Positions 36,473 to 44,861 of a DNA stretch of 64,000 bases are shown here, piece by piece; the stretch's first letter is position 1, and every line of letters starts with the position of its first letter. The notes beneath the pieces were generated by a model. That model was not told the DNA's origin. It worked only from the letters and a program-made list of their open reading frames with translations, and ran no database searches. Made by a program: the position numbers and the translations under genes. Origin of the DNA: Terriglobia bacterium (GTDB lineage: Bacteria > Acidobacteriota > Terriglobia > Terriglobales > Acidobacteriaceae). The DNA lies in NCBI GenBank assembly GCA_020073465.1, contig JAIQFC010000003.1, forward strand, positions 62,001 to 126,000, in the 5' to 3' direction.

Positions 36473-36772
36473 TCAGAACTGCATCCGCGAAACCTCCTCG
36501 TACGCCGAGACAATCTTGTTGCGCACCTGCATCATCAGCTGGAAGCTGAGGTCGGCCTTTTCCACCGCGATCATGGCGCTGTGCACGTCCGCGCCGGTGC
36601 CCTCGATCACTCCGGCCACCTTGGCTTCCGCCTGCCCCTGCAGGTGCTGCATGTCATCCATGGCGCTGTGCAGGACATCGAGAAATCCCGATCCCTGTTC
36701 TCCGGACGGGCGGAGTACGCCCGCGTCAACTTCTGCCGGGAGGATGCGTAACGAGGAAATGGCTCCGCTCAT
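36473..36772 (-). CDS. fliE: FliE
   Basis: C-terminal VEKADLSFQLMMQVRNKIVSAYEEVSRMQF. Confidence 0.92.
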   Translation of the reverse strand: MSGAISSLRILPAEVDAGVLRPSGEQGSGFLDVLHSAMDDMQHLQGQAEAKVAGVIEGTGADVHSAMIAVEKADLSFQLMMQVRNKIVSAYEEVSRMQF

Positions 36773-36805
36773 GGGGTTGTGTGCTCGCTTTCAGCCAAGA
36801 TCGGC

Positions 36806-37240
36806 TCAACTCAGAATCTGCAAGGACTGCTGGATCATGCTCTTGGCCGCCTGTACGGCCGCCGCGTTCAGCTGGTAGGCCCGCACCGCACTCAACAGGT
36901 CCGTCATCTCCATGACCGGGTTCACGTTGGGATAGGTCACATAGCCTGCGCGGTCGGCGTCGGGATGCCCGGGTTCATAGCGTCGCGGCAGCGGCGACGG
37001 ATCGGCGACAACGCGATCGACACGCACTCCTTCCGCCGGCATCGTGCGCATGCCGGCAAGAAGCAGCGGAAAGCGCGGCGTCGGCCGGCCGCGAAATACC
37101 ACCAGTTGCCGGCGGTAGGCGCCGCCTTGCGGCGTGCGTGTGGTTTCGGCGTTGGCCATGTTCGCCGAAACTACTTCTGCCCGCCAACGCTCGGCTGCCA
37201 GGGCCGAGCCGCTCACCTCCATCATTCCGAACAGGTTCAT
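36806..37240 (-). CDS. flgC: Rod protein FlgC
   Basis: AERWRAEVVSANMANAETTRTPQGGAYRRQLVVF...YPNVNPVMEMTDLLSAVRAYQLNAAAVQAAKSMIQQSLQIL. Confidence 0.94.
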   Translation of the reverse strand: MNLFGMMEVSGSALAAERWRAEVVSANMANAETTRTPQGGAYRRQLVVFRGRPTPRFPLLLAGMRTMPAEGVRVDRVVADPSPLPRRYEPGHPDADRAGYVTYPNVNPVMEMTDLLSAVRAYQLNAAAVQAAKSMIQQSLQILS

Positions 37241-37641
37241 GACGTTGTGCCTCCCGAATTGATTGCCAGCGAGATGGTATGAAACTGGCCTTTCAACAGC
37301 TGGACTCCCAGGTTGAAGCGCAGTTGGGTTTCGGCCAGCAGCAGGCTTTCCCGCTCGACGCTTACATTGTTGCCGTCGGGCCGCTCGATGAGTCCGCGGA
37401 CGGTTCGCACCACGGGCGTGAATGACGCGTAGTGCAGGCTTCCCGGCTCCGTTCCTGCCAATTCCGCACCGGCCGCCTCGGTGCTGGCGCGCCTCAGCTC
37501 CGCGCGGAAATCCATATCGCGGGTCCGATATCCCGGCGTATCGATATTCGCCAGGTTGACCGTAATCAGCTTGTGGCGGGCCACATCCACATCGAGGAAA
37601 TGGCTCAAGGCTTTCATCATCGAAGTTTCAGTCATGGACAT
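37237..37641 (-). CDS. flgB: Rod protein FlgB
   Basis: ALSHFLDVDVARHKLITVNLANIDTPGYRTRDMDF. Confidence 0.93.
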   Translation of the reverse strand: MSMTETSMMKALSHFLDVDVARHKLITVNLANIDTPGYRTRDMDFRAELRRASTEAAGAELAGTEPGSLHYASFTPVVRTVRGLIERPDGNNVSVERESLLLAETQLRFNLGVQLLKGQFHTISLAINSGGTTS

Positions 37642-38968
37642 AACTGCTCCAGCTTGGCAGCCCGTAGCTGCGAATCTTGTTGCGCACGGTACGCAGGCTG
37701 ACCCCGAGCATTTCCGCGGCGTGCGAACGGTTGCCGCGAGTCGCTTCCAGGGTCATGGCGAACAACCTGCGCTCCATCTCTCCCAGAGAAACTCCAGGGC
37801 GCAGCCCGTCGGGGGAAGTCCCGGAGGTCATGGCCGCGATTGCGCTCCATTCCGCGCCTTCCAGAGCGGTGACATCGATCTCAGGGCCGGTTGCGAGGGC
37901 GACCGCGCGGCGCATGCAGTTCGCCAGTTCGCGGACATTGCCCGGCCAGCTGTGAGTTTCCAGGCGTTCCACAAGTGCGGGCGTGAGATGCAACAGCCTG
38001 CCCGGAGGAGAGTACAGGCTGACGAAATGCTCTGCCAGTTCCCGGACATCCTCGAGGCGCGCACGCAGGGGAGGAAGGCTCAAGGGGATCACGTTCAGCC
38101 GGTAATAGAGGTCAGCACGGAACCTGCCCTCGCCCACCATCCTGGCCAGCTCGCAGTTGGTCGTGGCAATGACGCGCAGGTCGACGCGCACGCTGCGCGT
38201 GTCGCCCAGCCGGTCAAACTCCCGCTCCTGCAGCGCGCGTAAAAGCTTCGGTTGCAGGCCGAGCGGCATCTCGCCGACTTCATCGAGCAGAAGCGTTCCT
38301 CCATGGGCCAGTTCGAACTTGCCCGGCTTGGCCATGTGCGCGCCGGTAAACGCTCCTTTGGCGTGGCCAAACAGTTCGCTTTCCAGCAACGCTTCGGGGA
38401 AGGCAGAGCAGTTCACCGCAATGAAGGGATGGTCGCGGCGAGGGCTCAGCCGGTGAATCAGCCGCGCCACCAGCTCCTTGCCGGTTCCGCTTTCGGCCTC
38501 GATAAGGATGTCGGCGCTGCTGGCCGCCGCGTGCCGCGCGCGCTCCAGGGATTGGAGCCAGGCCGGAGCGTGTCCGCAGAGCCCGTTCATGGCATCGGCC
38601 TGGGCGCGTGCCCGCGCCAGAATACGTTCCGCCGCCTGCTCCAGCTGCTCAAACGAAACCGGCTTGACCAGGTAGTCGGAGGCTCCATCCTTCATCGCGG
38701 CCACCGCATCCGGAACGCTGGCAAACGCAGTCAGCAGGATCACGGCCGTATGCGGCGCCAGCAGGCGGGCTTCGCGCATGACGGCAAAGCCGTCGTCTCC
38801 GGGCATGCGGATGTCGGTCACGATCAGGGGATGCATTCCCCGGCGGAATTTGTTCAGAGCTTCCCGGGCGCTGGCTGCAGTCTCGACCGGCCATCCGCGC
38901 CGCAGGAAGCGCGCCTCCAGAGCCGCCCGCATGCCGTGGTCGTCATCGACGATCAGTACGCGATTCAT
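37628..38968 (-). CDS. NtrC-family sigma54 response regulator (FlrC/FleR-like)
   Basis: REC domain MNRVLIVDDDHGMRAAL; AAA+ domain with GAFTGA; C-terminal Fis-type HTH; downstream of its kinase and overlapping flgB. Confidence 0.9.
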   Translation of the reverse strand: MNRVLIVDDDHGMRAALEARFLRRGWPVETAASAREALNKFRRGMHPLIVTDIRMPGDDGFAVMREARLLAPHTAVILLTAFASVPDAVAAMKDGASDYLVKPVSFEQLEQAAERILARARAQADAMNGLCGHAPAWLQSLERARHAAASSADILIEAESGTGKELVARLIHRLSPRRDHPFIAVNCSAFPEALLESELFGHAKGAFTGAHMAKPGKFELAHGGTLLLDEVGEMPLGLQPKLLRALQEREFDRLGDTRSVRVDLRVIATTNCELARMVGEGRFRADLYYRLNVIPLSLPPLRARLEDVRELAEHFVSLYSPPGRLLHLTPALVERLETHSWPGNVRELANCMRRAVALATGPEIDVTALEGAEWSAIAAMTSGTSPDGLRPGVSLGEMERRLFAMTLEATRGNRSHAAEMLGVSLRTVRNKIRSYGLPSWSSYVHD

Positions 38969-40293
38969 GCGGTGGCCTCCCCATGGCTCCGACCGAGAGG
39001 CAGCTGCAAGGTGAAAACCGCGCCCGCTCCCGGGCGGCTGGCAGCGTGAATCGTTCCTCCATGTTGCTCGACAATCTTGCGGCATACCGCGAGCCCCAGT
39101 CCCGGACCGCCTGTGCGCGTCGTGAATCCCGGCTCGAAGACGCTGTCCAGATGTTCGGGCGCAATCCCGGGCCCGGTGTCGGCAACGACGATGGAGGCAA
39201 CCTTATTCTCTTCATTCTCTTCCAGCCGCCCCGCCAGCCTGATCCACCCTCCGCCCGGCATCGCGCGCAGTGCATTGAGCACCAGGTTGAGCAGCACCTG
39301 CTCCAGACGATGACGGTCGGCCGGCCGGCAAACCCCGGCGAGGTGGTTCTGCAGGACCATCTCGACGCGGGCCCGGCGCGCCAGCGGAACAAAGAAGTTC
39401 CGCGCCCACTCCAGCAGTTCGCCCAGGTCGATGGGTGAGAGTTCCGGCTGCGGCGGGCTGTGAAAGTGCAGAACATTGTTCACGGTGGCCGCCAGCGTGC
39501 GCAGGCCGGATTGCATGTGCTCTACCCACTGCCGGCATTCGGCGCTGAGGTCGGAATCCGCCAGCAACCCCGCAAACAGCTCCAGGCTTCCCAGAGGATT
39601 GCGGATTTCATGCGCCAGCACCGCGCTCATTTCCGCCAACGCCTGCTCGCGGCGAAGCTTTTCCCGGGCCTCCTCGAGGCGCTTGCCATCACTCACATCC
39701 CGCAGAATGAAGACCGAAGCGCCGGAGCCCACATCCGGGACGGTGGCGTGCCGCGCTGCCACCCACCTCGCCGGAGCGCCATCGGCCGAAATCCTGCGTT
39801 CGTGCTCCCCGCCACGGTCGCGAGCGCAGTCGAGGAGATGGCGCAATTCGCCGCGGAGCGAGTCGACGGACCCCAGATCGCTGGACGGATGAGCCAGGTT
39901 CTCCGTCGTCAGCAGACGCCGGGCCTCCGGGTTGGCTCGCAGGATCTGTCCGCTGCCCTCCACGACCAGGACCCCGCAGGGCAGGGCCTCGAGGATGCGG
40001 TCGAGGTGCTCCCGCATGCGGCGGTTTTGCTCAAGACTCCGCTCGAGGCCGGAATTGCTTTCCTCGAGTTCGTGATGGAGACGAGTTACTTCCACGCGCA
40101 GCTGGCTGTAGGAACGCTCGAGCGAACTCGCAGCTTCGGTGAACGAACTGAAAGCCTTCAGAAGAAACTGCTCGTCATCATCGCGATGGGCGGCCATCTC
40201 ACCCGGAGGCAGCGTGAGAAGCGTCTCAGACAGGCAGGACGGCATGGGCAAGGAAGTCATGGCAACAGGCAAGATTTGCACGGCTCTTGCCAC
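38965..40293 (-). CDS. Soluble PAS histidine kinase (FlrB/FleS-like); true start likely downstream of 40293
   Basis: HisKA LAHEIRNPLGSLELFAGLL and HATPase VADTGPGIAPEHLDSVFEPGFTTRTGGPGLGLAVCRKIVEQHGG. Confidence 0.9.
   Translation of the reverse strand: MARAVQILPVAMTSLPMPSCLSETLLTLPPGEMAAHRDDDEQFLLKAFSSFTEAASSLERSYSQLRVEVTRLHHELEESNSGLERSLEQNRRMREHLDRILEALPCGVLVVEGSGQILRANPEARRLLTTENLAHPSSDLGSVDSLRGELRHLLDCARDRGGEHERRISADGAPARWVAARHATVPDVGSGASVFILRDVSDGKRLEEAREKLRREQALAEMSAVLAHEIRNPLGSLELFAGLLADSDLSAECRQWVEHMQSGLRTLAATVNNVLHFHSPPQPELSPIDLGELLEWARNFFVPLARRARVEMVLQNHLAGVCRPADRHRLEQVLLNLVLNALRAMPGGGWIRLAGRLEENEENKVASIVVADTGPGIAPEHLDSVFEPGFTTRTGGPGLGLAVCRKIVEQHGGTIHAASRPGAGAVFTLQLPLGRSHGEATA
40277..40292 (-). 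promoter_or_regulatory. sigma54-type promoter upstream of the FlrB/FleS-like kinase
   Basis: Minus strand TGGCAAGAGCCGTGCA; exact -24/-12 spacing, follows the FleQ-like gene. Confidence 0.6.
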
Positions 40294-40321
40294 GGGGACG
40301 CAGAGCTCTCTAAGAATTTAC

Positions 40322-41503
40322 TCAAGCTTCGGCTCCCGTCTGGCGGAGGCTCGCGCTGAAATCCGGGAAATACAAGTGCTCGGCTAAAACCGTTTTTCCG
40401 CCTTCCACCAGGATCGAGGCCCGCTCCATCACATGCTGCAGTTCGCGCACGTTGCCTTTCCAGGAATGGTTTTCCAGGATGTGGACCGCGGCTGCATGCA
40501 GCCGCGGACAGGGTGCGCTCATGGCTGCCGCCATGCACGCCAGGAAATGGTCGGCCAGAGGAACGATGTCCGCCCGTCTCTCCCGCAGCGCGGGCAGGGT
40601 GACGGGAAAGGCGGAGAGGCGGTAGAACAGATCCTCGCGAAACTGGCCGCGCCCGATCCGGCTGGCCAGATCGACGTTGCTGGCGGCCAGAACGCGCACG
40701 TCGACCCGTGTCACCTCGCAAGTGCCCAGCCGCTGCACCTCTTTTTGCTCGATGAAGCGCAGCAGCTTCGCCTGCATGCCGAGCGGCACCTCGCTCACTT
40801 CATCGAGGAAGAGGGTTCCTCCATGAGCGGCGGGAATCCGGCCAAGCTGGGACTGCACGGCGCCAGTGAATGCTCCCCGGGCATAGCCAAACAGCTCCGA
40901 TTCGAGCAAGGCTTCGGGAATGGCGGCGCAGTTCACCACGACGAAAGGCTTTGCCGCGCGCGGGCTGAGTTCATGCAGTGCCCGCGCCACCAGTTCTTTG
41001 CCGCTCCCGGTTGGACCTGCCACGAGCACGGTGGTGGTGCGCGGCGCCACCAGCCGGGCCATGCGATAAACCTGCTGCATGGCGTCGCTGGTTCCGATCA
41101 TTCCCGGCAACGGTTCCACCTGGCCGGGCTTTGGAAGTTCTGGCGGCTCGCGCAGCGCGGGAACGGGATGAGCGGCACCAGTGTTCTCGACGCTCCCCTC
41201 AGCCTCCGCCGGCTGCTGGCTGTCGGAATCGAGCAGCACCACCTGGATTCCCGGGAAACGCCGCTTGATGATTGTGATCAACTCCTCAGCATCCAGATCG
41301 GGAAGCTGCCGATCAAGATACAGGACCTGCCAGGTCCCTCTTTCCAGTTCAGCCAGCGCCTCGGCGCCGCCGAAGGCCTGCTGCACGGGACGGCAGCGTC
41401 CATTCAACCGATGGACGACGTGTTCGCGAAGAGCGGTGCTGGGACTGGCGATCAGCACGCCACCGGGATGAAGGAAGGGTATGTTCATCGTCAGAGCAGT
41501 CAT
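40322..41503 (-). CDS. FleQ/FlrA-like sigma54 activator with atypical receiver
   Basis: AAA+ domain with GAFTGA loop and FLDEV; N-terminal receiver-like region starts VLIASPS instead of an acidic pair; C-terminus lacks a clear Fis helix in this ORF. Confidence 0.8.
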   Translation of the reverse strand: MTALTMNIPFLHPGGVLIASPSTALREHVVHRLNGRCRPVQQAFGGAEALAELERGTWQVLYLDRQLPDLDAEELITIIKRRFPGIQVVLLDSDSQQPAEAEGSVENTGAAHPVPALREPPELPKPGQVEPLPGMIGTSDAMQQVYRMARLVAPRTTTVLVAGPTGSGKELVARALHELSPRAAKPFVVVNCAAIPEALLESELFGYARGAFTGAVQSQLGRIPAAHGGTLFLDEVSEVPLGMQAKLLRFIEQKEVQRLGTCEVTRVDVRVLAASNVDLASRIGRGQFREDLFYRLSAFPVTLPALRERRADIVPLADHFLACMAAAMSAPCPRLHAAAVHILENHSWKGNVRELQHVMERASILVEGGKTVLAEHLYFPDFSASLRQTGAEA

Positions 41504-41527
41504 TCCCGGTCCTCCGAGAACTGCGTT

Positions 41528-42214
41528 CTACAAAGCGTTCGAAAATGAAGCCAGCGGCAGCCGGATCGAGACGGTGTGCAGCCCCTCCGTGCCTTCGCTG
41601 GTCCAATCCGCGCCGACACGTCTCCAACCCGCTGACGCGATTAACAATCCCAGCTCCGGGCGCGAGAAAGGGGAGTACTGCGGCAACCGCTTTCCTTCAT
41701 CCCAGCTGACCGCGACGCGACCATCTTCTTGCCGACGCTCCATGGCAATGCGAAGAACACTCCCTTCCTCGGCCAGGCTCAATGCGGATTCGAGGAAGCG
41801 GAAGATCAGGGTCGGCAGCATCTGCCGCCCGGCACGAACCGGCAGGGGAGCATTGCCCGAAAGCGCAATTTCGACCCGCTTTGCCTCCGCGACCGGGCGC
41901 AGATCCCCGGCCGTCTCGCGGACGAGACCGTCCAGCGAGAGGATCTCCATTGCTTCCGTTTCCGGTTGCTCACCCTCGGCCAGTTCGCGGATCGCCTCCA
42001 CCAGAATGCGCATCCTTGCCGTCAATTCCAGTCCGTCACGCATAGTGTGGGTGTACTGCTCAGACGTGCGGGGACCGGCGACGGCCAACTCCAGCGAACA
42101 CTGCAGCCCGGTCAGTGGCTGGTTGAGCGCATGCAGCAAATGAGCCAGGGGAGTCCGGCCCCTGGGAACAGCACTTTTGTTCTCGCGCGTTGCCTGGCTG
42201 CCGGTAGCACTCAT
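41528..42214 (-). CDS. Soluble kinase-like protein with degenerate ATPase region
   Basis: H-box-like LLHALNQPLTGLQ; ATPase region lacks clear N-box and DxGxG. Confidence 0.6.
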   Translation of the reverse strand: MSATGSQATRENKSAVPRGRTPLAHLLHALNQPLTGLQCSLELAVAGPRTSEQYTHTMRDGLELTARMRILVEAIRELAEGEQPETEAMEILSLDGLVRETAGDLRPVAEAKRVEIALSGNAPLPVRAGRQMLPTLIFRFLESALSLAEEGSVLRIAMERRQEDGRVAVSWDEGKRLPQYSPFSRPELGLLIASAGWRRVGADWTSEGTEGLHTVSIRLPLASFSNAL

Positions 42215-42897
42215 AGGCGAACACCCGCAGCCGCGCTTAGTTCGTATCCCACTCCGCGGACGGTATGGATGAGCTTGTTGGGATGTCCGTCATCGATTTT
42301 GCGGCGAAGATAGTTGATGTACACGTCGACCACGTTGGTGGTCGTATCAAACGTAAGATTCCAGACATGCTCGATGATCATGGCACGGGTGACGCGGCGG
42401 CCGGTGTTCCGCATGAGGTATTCGAGCAGGGCAAATTCCTTGGTAGTCAGCTCGATTCTGCGCCCGGCGCGTTCGACGCGGCGTTCCACGCGATCGAGTT
42501 TCAGGTCATCGATCACCAGCACGGACTCCGAAGGCAAATGGCTGCGACGAAACAATGCGCGAATGCGAGCCGAGAGCTCGCTGTAGGAGAATGGCTTTGC
42601 CAGATAGTCATCCGCGCCGGTATCGAGGCACTGTACCCGGTCTTCCACCCGCGTGCGCTGGGTCAGGACCAGCACGGGCACGGTGGGCTTCTTCAGACGC
42701 AACTGCCGCAGGATGCTGACTCCATCGAGCTTCGGCAGGTTCAGATCCAGAATCACCAGGTCATAGTCGAGTTCATTGGCGGCAGACTGGGCCTGCTCAC
42801 CATCGGAATAGACATCTACCTCGTAGTGCTCGGATTCCAGACCTTGGCTTACAAACTTCGCTAGAGCCGCATCATCTTCTGCTATGAGGATTCGCAT
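42211..42897 (-). CDS. OmpR/PhoB-family response regulator
   Basis: MRILIAEDDAALAKFVSQGLESEHYEVDVYSDGEQA plus winged-helix C-terminus. Confidence 0.95.
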   Translation of the reverse strand: MRILIAEDDAALAKFVSQGLESEHYEVDVYSDGEQAQSAANELDYDLVILDLNLPKLDGVSILRQLRLKKPTVPVLVLTQRTRVEDRVQCLDTGADDYLAKPFSYSELSARIRALFRRSHLPSESVLVIDDLKLDRVERRVERAGRRIELTTKEFALLEYLMRNTGRRVTRAMIIEHVWNLTFDTTTNVVDVYINYLRRKIDDGHPNKLIHTVRGVGYELSAAAGVRL

Positions 42898-42899
42898 AA

Positions 42900-42918
42900 G
42901 CTGTCCTTAATCGACAGC
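42900..42918. repeat. Inverted repeat spanning the RBS of the OmpR-type regulator
   Basis: GCTGTC-CTTAATC-GACAGC; minus strand reads GCTGTCGATTAAGGACAGCTTATG. Confidence 0.45.
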
Positions 42919-43124
42919 CTGATTCTAGTTAGAAAGCCCTGAACTGCAGCCGAAACTGAAGGGGCACGGAGGTCTCTGCTTCCTGGAATGACGCCGGATT
43001 TCAAAAAGGGAGACGGCAGCACCCGTTGGTTTTCTGTATTCACCTGCCGGAACCCGAGCGGTCAATTCCTTCGCGCTCGTGCGGAAGAGATAATTTCTGA
43101 GCGATCTTTATACCTTGGAGCGCC

Positions 43125-44447
43125 TTGCGCGTGCATGTGTGGAGCAAAACGGCCTTGAAGTCTCTGCTGCCCGGCGGCATCTTGCTGCTCGCGGTCGTGG
43201 TGCTGGTAGAGACCGGGTGGCTTACACTCGCGCTGCCAACGCTCATCCTTTTGTATTACGCGTCACTCACAATCGGCTTGTTGCTGGCGTGGCGGTTTCA
43301 CTCGAGCAGAGTATTCTTTGCATTGATTGTCCTCTTCCTGGCTCAGCAGGCGATTGCCGGGTTGTCACCGGGGCGAGCTCTGCACGGTGGGCTCGGCCAG
43401 GCTGCCTTCTCAGCGGTGGCCGTGCTTCTGCCTCTGAACTTCGTTCTGCTTTCGCTCGAACGCGAACGCGGCTTCACCATGTCCGGCGTAGCCACCCGAA
43501 GCCTCTTTCTGTTCGCGCAGTCGGTTGTGGTCGCGGTGCTTGGTCACGTGGACAGTGCTTCTATTACTGTCCACAGCGGGCATCATCTGGCAACATCAGT
43601 TCCATTGCCGGGATATGTCTGGTTTGCATTTGGAGCGGCAGTTATCATCCTCATGTCGCGTTTCTTGCTGTTCCGCAAACCTGTGGAAAGCGCTCTGTTT
43701 TGGTCTTTGGGCGGATTCTTTCTCGCGATTCATTTTGGGGGTACCGGCCGGATCGCGACAGCTTATTCTGCTGCCTCGGCATTTATCCTCGCAGTTTCCA
43801 TTATTGAGACTTCTTACGTACTCGCCTATCACGATGAGCTGACGACCCTGCCGTCTCGCCGTGCATTCAATGATGCGTTGTTGCGACTGCAGGCACCGTA
43901 CTCGATTGCCATCGTCGACATCGATCACTTCAAGAAGTTCAACGACAACTACGGCCACGATACCGGAGATGAGGTTCTGCGTCTGGTCGCATCCAAGCTG
44001 GCGCGAGTCACGGGAGGCGGTGAGGCGTATCGCTGCGGGGGAGAAGAATTCGCGATCCTGTTCTGCGGCAAGACGACTTCCGAGGTCGCCGACCATCTCG
44101 AGCAATTGCGAGCCACGATTGAAGGCTCTTCGTTCAGGATGAGGGGAGATGATCGCCGCCAGACGCCGCGGGGTGCCGACCGCCGCAACCAACGAACGCG
44201 CGGACGCACGTCACCCGGGCACGCGATTCGCAGGCTCACGCAGGCGCCGGCGAACCATCGCTCTGTTCTGTCTGTTACCGTCAGCATCGGCGTGGCCACG
44301 TCGGCAAAGGAAAATGCGGATGCAGAGCAGGTGATCCGCGCCGCCGATAAGGCTTTGTACCGGGCCAAGGCTGCCGGACGCAACCGGGTCGAAACCGCGG
44401 CTTTCCCACGCCGCCGCACACGCGTCAAGGCTGCCGGGATTGCCTGA
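43125..44447 (+). CDS. Membrane diguanylate cyclase (multi-TM plus GGDEF domain)
   Basis: Seven or so hydrophobic segments then HDELTTLPSRRAFNDALL...YRCGGEEFAILF; TTG start likely. Confidence 0.9.
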   Translation: MRVHVWSKTALKSLLPGGILLLAVVVLVETGWLTLALPTLILLYYASLTIGLLLAWRFHSSRVFFALIVLFLAQQAIAGLSPGRALHGGLGQAAFSAVAVLLPLNFVLLSLERERGFTMSGVATRSLFLFAQSVVVAVLGHVDSASITVHSGHHLATSVPLPGYVWFAFGAAVIILMSRFLLFRKPVESALFWSLGGFFLAIHFGGTGRIATAYSAASAFILAVSIIETSYVLAYHDELTTLPSRRAFNDALLRLQAPYSIAIVDIDHFKKFNDNYGHDTGDEVLRLVASKLARVTGGGEAYRCGGEEFAILFCGKTTSEVADHLEQLRATIEGSSFRMRGDDRRQTPRGADRRNQRTRGRTSPGHAIRRLTQAPANHRSVLSVTVSIGVATSAKENADAEQVIRAADKALYRAKAAGRNRVETAAFPRRRTRVKAAGIA

Positions 44448-44517
44448 CAGTTCGTCGGAGCGGCAAGTAAACGAGAATCAGAGCAGTAAATAGATTGGCA
44501 GACCGGAGCAACGTCCT

Positions 44518-44560
44518 GCCCGGACCGTCACTTCAGGGCGGGAAGTGTGACGGTTCGGGC
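44518..44560. terminator. Long imperfect hairpin between convergent genes
   Basis: GCCCGGACCGTCACTTC-7nt-GAAGTGTGACGGTTCGGGC. Confidence 0.65.
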
Positions 44561-44594
44561 TGGTACGTTTTCGCAAGCACCGCAGGCCGTGCGG

Positions 44595-44756
44595 TCAGCC
44601 CGCAGTGGCGGGTGGGATCGAGCGTTTCCGTCCAGTACCCGCGCAGACGGTACATTTCAAGCGGATAAACGCGACGCCTTCCGACTTACCGTTCAAGTCT
44701 ACCGGCTTCGCGACGTATCCTGTACCGCCACAGTTCGGGCAGTCGTCCGGGCTCAC
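44595..44756 (-). CDS. Small zinc-ribbon protein with DnaJ-like CxxCxGxG pair
   Basis: CPNCGGTG...CTVCAGTG; GTG at 44756 preceded by GAGGGGGGA; convergent with the GGDEF gene across a hairpin. Confidence 0.5.
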   Translation of the reverse strand: MSPDDCPNCGGTGYVAKPVDLNGKSEGVAFIRLKCTVCAGTGRKRSIPPATAG

Positions 44757-44861
44757 TCCTGATCCCCCCTCAGGTTGATCAGATTTTCCGCGAGGAAGGG
44801 GAAAGATGAGCGGCAAACTTTTTCTCGTTACGAATCGCGAACAAAGATTCGAGGCGGGAGG

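Noticed and set aside
34931-36751. 606-aa plus-strand ORF
   Set aside because: Antisense to fliF/fliE, both with strong protein-family support
42925-42965. Possible sigma28 site for the GGDEF gene (TAGAAAGC-N11-GCCGAAAC)
   Set aside because: Both boxes are weak (the -10 lacks GCCGAT) compared with the other sites in this window
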